Part shown: positions 34,402 through 42,381 of the stretch, piece after piece
Position numbering within the stretch: the stretch's first letter is position 1
Layout: every line of letters begins with the position of its first letter
Origin: Corallococcus interemptor
GTDB lineage: Bacteria; Myxococcota; Myxococcia; Myxococcales; Myxococcaceae
Assembly (NCBI RefSeq): GCF_003668875.1
Contig: NZ_RAWM01000048.1
Coordinates: forward strand, 1 to 58,078
Reading direction: 5' to 3'
Length of the DNA stretch: 58,078 nt
Notes under the pieces: generated by a model
Told to the model about the DNA's origin: nothing
Databases searched by the model: none
What the model saw: the letters and a program-made list of their open reading frames with translations, nothing else
Translations under genes and position numbers: made by a program

Positions 34402-34788
34402 TCAGGGGGCAGGCGGCGCGTTGTAGCCGGCGTCGCCATAGGGCTTCAGGCGCTCCAGCCACATCTCCTCCAGCACCTTCAGCTCCTCCGCGGGCGGCGG
34501 GCCGCCGGGCTCCTCGCGGGGCTTGAGCCTGTCCAGCACCTCGAAGGAGAAGGCCGCCTCGCCGTAGCGCTCCCAGTCCGCCTGCAGCGCGGGGACGCGG
34601 TGCATGCGCTGGGCGAACTCGAACCGGATGCGGTTGAACATCGCGGTCAGGTTGAGCGCGTGGCCCACGAACAGCTTGCCGTTGGCGTGGCAGCGGATGG
34701 CGTAGATGCCCATGGGCACCTCCGCTTCCTTGTAGGCGCGCTTGCGCTCGGAACGGGACGCCCGCGAGTCATCACCAGGCGCCGTCAT
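34402..34788 (-). CDS. GIY-YIG-like nuclease family protein
   Basis: 128 residues. GIYAIRCHANGKLFVG (about 27-42) aligns with the GIY-YIG core, but the second motif reads FVG instead of YIG. RIRFEFAQRMHRVPALQADWERYGEAAFSFEVLDRL follows in the usual order with the Arg, and the C-terminal Glu-bearing helix (EELKVLEEMWLERLKPYGDAGYN). This compact type occurs as a stand-alone protein in many bacteria; nuclease activity is not certain given the altered Tyr. It overlaps the preceding gene by 17 bp, so both are one operon. Confidence 0.75.
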   Translation of the reverse strand: MTAPGDDSRASRSERKRAYKEAEVPMGIYAIRCHANGKLFVGHALNLTAMFNRIRFEFAQRMHRVPALQADWERYGEAAFSFEVLDRLKPREEPGGPPPAEELKVLEEMWLERLKPYGDAGYNAPPAP

Positions 34789-35347
34789 GCTGACCCCCGA
34801 AGCCCAGCGAGACGAGCTTCGCCTCCAGCCGCTCCTTCGCGGCCGTGTCGCGAGGGCGCACCCAGTCGTGGCCCATCCGCGCCCAGTCCGCGTCGCGCGC
34901 GTCGATGCCCAGCGACTGGAGGAAGTCGGCCTCGCAGATGAAGCACTGCGTGCGGAAGGGGAAGAGGAAGCCCCCCTGCGCCGCCAGCGAACGGGCGGCC
35001 TCTTCGTAGGTGGAGAACCACCGGTTGAGGAACGGGCTCTGGCCCTTCTGGAAGAAGGCGCGCGTGTCCAGCCGTGGCGGGCGGGACTCCAGGGCCTGCT
35101 TCAGGTCCGTCCAGGTGACGTGGCCTGCTTCGCGCGCGATGACGGCGAGCCCGTGCTTGTGCTGCACGGTGTCCCGGCGCGACAGCACCTCGCCCAGGGA
35201 CAGGGCCGCGAAGAAGGGCAGGGTGCGCATCCGCTCCGCGGCGCGCGTGGCGCGGGCGGCGTCGGACGAGTCCAGGTCCTTGAGCAGCAGGGACGCGCGG
35301 ACCTTGTATTCATGAAGCGTGACGGGGAGGGTGCTGCCGGTTCCCAT
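34772..35347 (-). CDS. Unknown protein coupled to the GIY-YIG gene
   Basis: 191 residues, no signal peptide or membrane helix. Features are a helical N-terminal half (AARATRAAERMRTLPFFAALSLGEVLSRRD) and a C-terminal part with FFQKGQSPFLNRWFSTYEEAARSLAAQGG, TQCFICEADFLQSLGID and WARMGHDWVRP. The CFIC pair is the only Cys motif. I recognise no family. The ATG at 35347 is set by GGAGG seven bases upstream; an earlier in-frame start at 35374 lacks one. The end overlaps the GIY-YIG gene by 17 bp. Confidence 0.65.
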   Translation of the reverse strand: MGTGSTLPVTLHEYKVRASLLLKDLDSSDAARATRAAERMRTLPFFAALSLGEVLSRRDTVQHKHGLAVIAREAGHVTWTDLKQALESRPPRLDTRAFFQKGQSPFLNRWFSTYEEAARSLAAQGGFLFPFRTQCFICEADFLQSLGIDARDADWARMGHDWVRPRDTAAKERLEAKLVSLGFGGQHDGAW

Positions 35348-35472
35348 GACGAATCCTCCGGTGCTGGCCCTCACCCGTTGGGGGACCGTGGAAGGACTTC
35401 ATCGGGGGTCTGGCGACAGCGGGTGAAGCGAGGGTGACGTCGTCTTTCCGGGCGGCGGGCACCCCTCGGCAC

Positions 35473-35505
35473 CCGTGGGACGAATAGACCAGACCCGTCC
35501 CACGG
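35473..35505 (-). terminator. Probable terminator after the NtrC-type gene
   Basis: A perfect 10-bp stem, CCGTGGGACG (35473-35482) with CGTCCCACGG (35496-35505), and a 13-nt loop. It lies 16 bp beyond the stop of the minus-strand sigma-54 activator and before the next minus-strand gene. No U-run is present, as is common in GC-rich genomes. Confidence 0.5.
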
Positions 35506-35520
35506 CCGTCAAACGCTCGC

Positions 35521-36981
<1,461 letters not shown>

Positions 36982-37066
36982 GGGCAAACCGCTCACACTC
37001 TCACGGAAATAATCGGGGCTTCAAGGGTCTCGTGCTGCCCGAAGGGATGGGGAAAAGACAAATCTT

Positions 37067-37096
37067 TTGACTCTCCCCGGCGGGTCCGACTAGACG
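37067..37096 (+). promoter_or_regulatory. Candidate sigma-70 type promoter for the Pal-like gene
   Basis: TTGACT at 37067-37072, 18-bp spacer, TAGACG at 37091-37096. The -35 is near consensus, the -10 weak but of a type seen in GC-rich myxobacteria. It lies about 60 bp before the lipoprotein start in an otherwise divergent intergenic space. Confidence 0.4.
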
Positions 37097-37157
37097 CGAC
37101 AGCCTTGGCCCGCCCCCTGTGGGCCTCTCTTTTCCCGTGGTTGCTGTCGGAGGAATG

Positions 37158-37907
37158 ATGCGCCGGATTTCGCTTTGGGCCGGGTTGGCCCTCGCCGTGG
37201 CCGTGATGACCGGGTGCCCGCCCACCTACCCCAAATGCAACAACGACGAGCAGTGCCAGGAGAAGGGCGAGGTCTGCGTCCAGGGCCAGTGCCAGGAGTG
37301 CGCGACGGACGCGAACTGCCGCGAGGGCTTCACCTGCCAGGCCAACAAGTGCGCCCCCAAGCCGCCGGAGTGCACCACGGACGCGGCCTGTGGCTCCGGC
37401 CGCATCTGCGAGGCCGGCAAGTGCGCCGAGGCCCAGTGCAAGGACGACTCCGCGTGCAACGGTGGCAAGTGCCAGGCCGGCCGCTGCCAGGCCCCCAAGG
37501 ACACCTGCTCCGCCAGCACCGACTGCGGTGAGGGCCAGGAGTGCCAGTCCGGCAAGTGCGTGACGGCGGACGCCAGCTCCAAGTGCGACTACTCGCCGGT
37601 GCGCTTCGGCTTCAACGAGTCCACCCTGGACTCCAGCGCGCAGGGGCGCCTGGGTGAGCTGGCGGCCTGCATCAAGGCCAGCCAGGGCAAGATCACCCTG
37701 GGCGGCCACGCGGACGAGCGCGGCACGGAGGAGTACAACCTCCAGCTGTCCAACCGCCGCGCCGCGGCCGTGAAGCGCTACCTGGTCGACCTGGGCGTGC
37801 CGTCCAACCGGCTGACCACGGTGGGCTATGGTGAGACCCGCCCGGTGTCCAGCGCGGGCACCGAAGAGGGCTGGGCGGAGAACCGCCGCGTGGAGTTCCA
37901 GCGCTAG
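37158..37907 (+). CDS. Pal/OmpA-like lipoprotein with Cys-rich repeats
   Basis: 249 residues. The signal peptide ends in the lipobox VMTGC (Cys20). Then come about six short Cys-rich repeats of the form C-x5-C-x6-C-x5-C (for example CNNDEQCQEKGEVCVQGQC), probably disulfide-bonded and exposed. The C-terminal third (CDYSPVRFGFNESTLDSSAQGRL, GGHADERGTEEYNLQLSNRRA, RLTTVGYGETRPV) is the OmpA peptidoglycan-binding domain in its Pal form. It should tie the outer membrane to the wall. GGAGGA directly precedes two consecutive ATGs (37155 and 37158); the second has better spacing. It ends 23 bp before the first cheW and may lead the Che operon. Confidence 0.83.
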   Translation: MRRISLWAGLALAVAVMTGCPPTYPKCNNDEQCQEKGEVCVQGQCQECATDANCREGFTCQANKCAPKPPECTTDAACGSGRICEAGKCAEAQCKDDSACNGGKCQAGRCQAPKDTCSASTDCGEGQECQSGKCVTADASSKCDYSPVRFGFNESTLDSSAQGRLGELAACIKASQGKITLGGHADERGTEEYNLQLSNRRAAAVKRYLVDLGVPSNRLTTVGYGETRPVSSAGTEEGWAENRRVEFQR

Positions 37908-37930
37908 TTCTGGGGTAGGCTCTGGCGCGA

Positions 37931-38365
37931 ATGGCCGCCCTAGAGTCGGAAACGCGTCAGTCCTACCTTGTCTTCGCGTGTGGAAGCAGTTGGTACGCGG
38001 TGCCCGCGGAAGCCGCGGCGGAGGTCGTCACCTTCCCCGAGCTGACGCGGGTACCGGGTTCCCCGCCCCACCTGCTGGGTGTGTTCGCGCACCGGGGTGA
38101 AGTCATCCCCGTCGTGGACATGAGCCTGCTGGTGGGCGGGGTGTCCGCCGGGTCCCGCCGCGCCGTCCTGGTGCGCCTGTCCCGAGGGACGCTGGCGCTC
38201 ACGGCCAGCAGCGTCGCCGGCGTGTCCGCGCTGATGGGACCGCTGGAGCCCCTGGGCCCCTCGGGCGTGCACGTCCACCTGCGCGGCCCCGTGAAGAGCG
38301 GCTCGCGCGACGTGGCCGTCATCGACCCGGAAGGCCTCTTCGACCACCTGAGCCAGGGCGGCTGA
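37931..38365 (+). CDS. cheW: CheW-type coupling protein 1
   Basis: 144 residues with the CheW beta-barrel pattern: YLVFACGSSWYAVPAEAAAEVV, LLGVFAHRGEVIPVVDMSLLVGG and VLVRLSRGTLALTASSVAGV. It links receptor signalling tips to the CheA at 42378. It begins the Che operon; the next gene starts 5 bp after its stop. The second half is shorter than in a classical CheW. Confidence 0.85.
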   Translation: MAALESETRQSYLVFACGSSWYAVPAEAAAEVVTFPELTRVPGSPPHLLGVFAHRGEVIPVVDMSLLVGGVSAGSRRAVLVRLSRGTLALTASSVAGVSALMGPLEPLGPSGVHVHLRGPVKSGSRDVAVIDPEGLFDHLSQGG

Positions 38366-38370
38366 GGCCC

Positions 38371-38739
38371 ATGCCTGCCGCGGGCCGGGTCGAGGGGACG
38401 CTCCTGTGCCACGTGGGGCCGCACCGCATCGCCTTCGAGGCGGGCGAGGTGGCCTCCATCGCCGCGCCCGACACGGGCACCGTGTCCGCCCACCGGGCCT
38501 TCCAGGGTGACGGCGGCGCCCAGCGCGTGCTGGTGACGTCCACCGGGGAAACGGTGGGCGTGGACGGGCTGGAGATCGACTCGGAGGTGCTGTCCGTGCT
38601 GCCGCCCTCGCCGCTGGTGGCGGGCGCGTCCGGGGGCAGCCTGCGGGGCTTCGTCATCACTCGCGGCGTGCTCTGGCCGCTGTTGCGGCTGGAGGCCTTC
38701 CAGCACTACCTGCGCGGCCTGGACGGGGTGGGCCCATGA
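38371..38739 (+). CDS. CheW-like protein 2 (divergent)
   Basis: 122 residues, shorter and more divergent than CheW 1. The strands GTLLCHVGPHRIAFEAGEVASI and RVLVTSTGETVGVDGLEI fit a CheW fold, but the usual central GxxxxRGxxxPVxDL motif is replaced (LRGFVITRGVLWPLLRLEAF near the end). This resembles degenerate CheW proteins of other myxobacterial clusters such as FrzB, which do not bind CheA; that parallel is inference. Its stop overlaps the start of the first MCP (ATGA). Confidence 0.7.
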   Translation: MPAAGRVEGTLLCHVGPHRIAFEAGEVASIAAPDTGTVSAHRAFQGDGGAQRVLVTSTGETVGVDGLEIDSEVLSVLPPSPLVAGASGGSLRGFVITRGVLWPLLRLEAFQHYLRGLDGVGP

Positions 38740-40571
38740 TGGCGCCGCCGGAACTGCGCGCGTTGGGCCGCTGGACGACGCGCCCCCGCATCCCGGGCAG
38801 CTGTCTGGGCGTGGGGGTCGCGTTCCTCCACGTCCACCTGTCGCACACGATTCCGGAGGCCGGGCGCACGCCGCTGACGTGGCTGATGCTGACCGCGCTG
38901 GTGCTCTTCATCAGCGTGGGGTTCGCGCGCGACGCGCGGGCGCTGCGCACGCTCTTCGCGCTGGGGGACGGCCGGCTGCCCGCCACGTCGGAGCACCTGC
39001 TGGTGGCGGTCCAGGAGGTGGCGGCCATCCCCGGCCGCAGCTTCTGGTTCGTGATGCAGGGCTGGCTGGGTGGCACGCTGACGGTGGCGCTGACCTTCCC
39101 GTGGCTGGCGGGCGTGCCGTGGACGGAGTCGCTGCGGCTGACGGCGCTGGGGATGTCCATTGGTCCGCTGAGCGCCATGCTCGTGTACCTGATGGTGGTG
39201 CGCCGCTCGCGGGCCACGCTGGACCGGCTGGTGTCGCTGGGGCCGTCTCCGCTGGAGGTGCTGGCCGCGCTGCCGCCCCGGCGCATGCACATCCGCCGCC
39301 GGCTGGTGATGTTCACCGCCATCGCGGTGTTGAGCCCGTCGCTCTTCATCCTGGACGTGGCCTTCTCGCGCACCGCCACGGTGGTGGACGCGTGGACCCA
39401 GGCCACCACGCCCCAGGAGCGCGCGGCGGTGATGGAGCGCGTGCGCGAGGGCGGCGGGCCGCCCCTGGGGCTCATCGCGGGGCTCGTCACGCTGTTGATT
39501 CTTGGCACCGCGGCGCTCGCGGGCACGGCGCTTTCGGAGCCCCTGCGCGCCATCACCGAGGACGCGACGCGCATCGCGCGCGGTGAGGTGCGGCCCCCGC
39601 GCGTCATCCACGCCGAGGACGAGGTGTGGGCCACCTCCGCGGCCTTCACCCAGATGCAGGTGCAGCTGGTGCAGGCGCTGTCGCAGCTCAAGCGGGCGGG
39701 CATTCAAATCTCCTCCACCACCGAGCAGCTGGTGGCCACCAGCACGGAGCAGGAGGTGGGCGCGGACGAGCAGGCCGGGGCGCTCAACGCCACCAGCGCC
39801 ACCACGGAGGAGCTGGCCCGGTCCGCGCAGCAGATCGCCGACAACGCGGAGTCCGTGTCCGCCATCGCGGAGACGACCTTCGGCGCGGCGCAGTCCGGCC
39901 AGCGCGGCGCCACCGCCTTCCTGGGCGCCATGCAGCGCATGAAGGAGGACAACGAGGCCATCGCGGAGGCGGTGGTGCGCCTCAACAAGCGCGTGCAGCA
40001 GATTGGCAAGGTCGTCGAGTTCATCAACGAGATCGCCGACAAGTCCGACCTGCTGGCGCTCAATGCCGAGCTGGAGGGCACCAAGGCGGGCGAGGTGGGG
40101 CGAGGCTTCTCGCTGGTGGCGGCGGAGATGCGGCGGCTGGCGGAGAACGTCATCCGCTCCACGAAGGAGATTGAAGGCCTCATCGGGGAGATCCGCGACG
40201 CGACGAACGGCGCGGTGATGGCCACGGAGGCGGGCCTGAAGACGACGGACCAGGGCACGCTCTTGGCGGCGCAGGTGGACGACAGCCTGAGCCTCATCCT
40301 GGAGCTGGCGCGGCAGACGTCGCACGCGGTGCGCAGCATCTCCCTGGCGACGCTGCAGCAGCAGACGGGCACGGATCAGCTGGCGGCGGCCATGGGGGAC
40401 ATCCTGCGCGTCACGGAGCAGAACGCCGCGGCCACCAAGCAGATGGTGGCGGCCAACGCGGACCTGTCCACCCTGGCGGCGGACCTGCAGCACGTGGTGC
40501 AGCGCTTCCACGTGGAGGCTCCCCCCGGCGGGGACGGCACCGGCACGCCTGGCGCGACGGGAGGGGCGTGA
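38736..40571 (+). CDS. Methyl-accepting chemotaxis protein 1
   Basis: 611 residues. About six transmembrane helices lie in residues 18-265 with no large periplasmic domain, so it probably senses within or near the membrane. A HAMP-like segment (EPLRAITEDATRIARGEV) precedes the cytoplasmic coiled coil. The signalling tip reads DKSDLLALNAELEGTKAGE instead of the usual form with AAIEAARAGE. Gln/Glu pairs along the coil (ATTEELARSAQQIADNAE) are likely methylation sites for CheR/CheB of this cluster. It is translationally coupled to cheW 2 and lies one base before its paralogue. Confidence 0.88.
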   Translation: MMAPPELRALGRWTTRPRIPGSCLGVGVAFLHVHLSHTIPEAGRTPLTWLMLTALVLFISVGFARDARALRTLFALGDGRLPATSEHLLVAVQEVAAIPGRSFWFVMQGWLGGTLTVALTFPWLAGVPWTESLRLTALGMSIGPLSAMLVYLMVVRRSRATLDRLVSLGPSPLEVLAALPPRRMHIRRRLVMFTAIAVLSPSLFILDVAFSRTATVVDAWTQATTPQERAAVMERVREGGGPPLGLIAGLVTLLILGTAALAGTALSEPLRAITEDATRIARGEVRPPRVIHAEDEVWATSAAFTQMQVQLVQALSQLKRAGIQISSTTEQLVATSTEQEVGADEQAGALNATSATTEELARSAQQIADNAESVSAIAETTFGAAQSGQRGATAFLGAMQRMKEDNEAIAEAVVRLNKRVQQIGKVVEFINEIADKSDLLALNAELEGTKAGEVGRGFSLVAAEMRRLAENVIRSTKEIEGLIGEIRDATNGAVMATEAGLKTTDQGTLLAAQVDDSLSLILELARQTSHAVRSISLATLQQQTGTDQLAAAMGDILRVTEQNAAATKQMVAANADLSTLAADLQHVVQRFHVEAPPGGDGTGTPGATGGA

Positions 40572-40572
40572 C

Positions 40573-42381
40573 ATGGCCTTCGCTTCGCACCCGGGCTCCC
40601 AGCGGGCCTCCTTCAGCCAGCAGCTGATGTTCCCCGTGCCGCTGGCGAACCTGGTGGGCTCCACGCTGGGGCTGCACTTCGCGTCGCTCGTGGTGAGCGG
40701 TGAGCAGGAGCTGCCGCTGGGCCGGCTCGTCACCCTGGTGGTGGGCGTGAGCGCGCTGCACATGCTCCTGGGCGTGGGCGTGTCGCTGCGCCGCTTCCCC
40801 CGGCTGCGGGCCCTGGAGCGCGGCGTGTTGCCGCCCACGCCCGAGCACCTGGCGGCGGCGGTGGGCGAGGTGTCGCGCGCGCCGGGCGAGGCGTTCTTCC
40901 GCTCGCTGGGGTTGTGGGCGCTGACGACGGGCGTGGTGGCGGCGGCGCTGGGGTCGGTGATGGGCCAGCCGGTGGAGCTGACCCTGAGGATCGCCGGGCT
41001 GGGCGCGCTGTTCGGCCCGCTCACGTCGCTGCTCGTGTACGGGCTGGTCACGCTGCGGGCGCGGCGGGGCGTGCTGTGGGTGGCGGAGCAGGGGCTGACG
41101 CACGCGCAGGTCATCGCCGCGCTGCCCCGGCGCTCGCGCATCCGCGCGCGGCTGGTGGCCTTCACCGCCATCTGCGTCATCACGCCCGCGGTGATGTGCG
41201 CGCAGGTCGTCACCGCGCTGATGAACGGGTTCTTCCACCGGTTGCAGACGGGCAGCCCGGACGCGCGGGGCGTGTTGATGGACGCGTTCACGTCCAGCGC
41301 GCTGTTGTGCGTCGTGGTGTTCGGCCTGGCGCTGGCCACGGCGTACCTGGGCGGCACGCTGCTGGGGCGGCCCATGCGGGAGCTGTCCGGCGAGGCGCGC
41401 CGCATCGCCGCGGGGGACCTGGCCAGCCCCCGGCTGGTGCCCGCGGAGGACGAGGTGTGGGCGGTGTCCGCGGCCTTCACCACGATGCGCACGCACCTGG
41501 CGGACGTGCTCGCGGAGTTGCAGCGCGCGGGCGCTCAAATCTCGGCCACCACGGAGGAGATTCTCAGCACGTCCGGGCGCTACGAGGAGGGCGCGGCGGA
41601 GCAGGCCAGCAGCCTGGATGAGACGAGCGCCACCACGGAGGAGCTGGCGCGCTCGGCGAAGCAGATCGCCGAGAATGCGAGCTCGGTGGCGGAGATCGCC
41701 CAGCGCACGCTGGCGGCGGCCCAGGGCGGACAGCGCAGCGCGGAGTCCTTCCTGGAGGCCATGGCGCGGATGCGTCAGGACAACCAGGCCATCGGCTCGG
41801 CGGTGGTGCGGCTGGACAAGCGCGTGCAGCAGATTGGCAAGATCGTCGAGTTCATCAACGGCGTCGCGGACAAGTCCGACCTGCTGGCGCTCAATGCGGA
41901 GCTGGAGGGCACGAAGGCCGGTGAGGTGGGGCGGGGCTTCTCGCTGGTGGCGGCGGAGATGCGCCGGCTGGCGGAGAACGTGCTGGAGTCCACCAAGGAG
42001 ATTGAAGGGCTCATCGAGGAGGTGCGCGAGGCCTCCGCCGCGGCGGTGACGGTGACGGGCGGCGGCGTGCGCGCGGTGGAGTCGGGGACGGCCCTGGCGG
42101 AGCAGGTGTCCCAGTCGCTCGGGCAGATCGTCAACCTGGCGGGGCAGACGTCGGACGCGGTGCGGATCATCTCCCGGTCCACGCAGCAGCAGCAGGCGGG
42201 CACGGATCAGCTCGCGGAGACGATGGCGGACATCCTGCGCATCACCCAGCAGAGCCTCAACGCGACGAAGCAGGTGGGCGCGGCGAACGGGGACCTGTTG
42301 GGGTTGGCGCAGGACCTGCGAGGCGTGGTGGAGCGCTTCCAGATCCACCAGGCGACCCTGCGCAAGGGGGGCGGCGGGTGA
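40573..42381 (+). CDS. Methyl-accepting chemotaxis protein 2
   Basis: 602 residues, a paralogue of MCP 1 in the same layout: membrane helices in about the first 280 residues, HAMP (RPMRELSGEARRIAAGDL), then the coiled coil. The tip is again DKSDLLALNAELEGTKAGE and the flanking nucleotide sequence is close to that of MCP 1, showing a tandem duplication. The membrane part has diverged far more than the signalling part, suggesting two inputs to one CheA. One base separates it from MCP 1, and its stop overlaps the cheA start (GTGA). Confidence 0.88.
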   Translation: MAFASHPGSQRASFSQQLMFPVPLANLVGSTLGLHFASLVVSGEQELPLGRLVTLVVGVSALHMLLGVGVSLRRFPRLRALERGVLPPTPEHLAAAVGEVSRAPGEAFFRSLGLWALTTGVVAAALGSVMGQPVELTLRIAGLGALFGPLTSLLVYGLVTLRARRGVLWVAEQGLTHAQVIAALPRRSRIRARLVAFTAICVITPAVMCAQVVTALMNGFFHRLQTGSPDARGVLMDAFTSSALLCVVVFGLALATAYLGGTLLGRPMRELSGEARRIAAGDLASPRLVPAEDEVWAVSAAFTTMRTHLADVLAELQRAGAQISATTEEILSTSGRYEEGAAEQASSLDETSATTEELARSAKQIAENASSVAEIAQRTLAAAQGGQRSAESFLEAMARMRQDNQAIGSAVVRLDKRVQQIGKIVEFINGVADKSDLLALNAELEGTKAGEVGRGFSLVAAEMRRLAENVLESTKEIEGLIEEVREASAAAVTVTGGGVRAVESGTALAEQVSQSLGQIVNLAGQTSDAVRIISRSTQQQQAGTDQLAETMADILRITQQSLNATKQVGAANGDLLGLAQDLRGVVERFQIHQATLRKGGGG

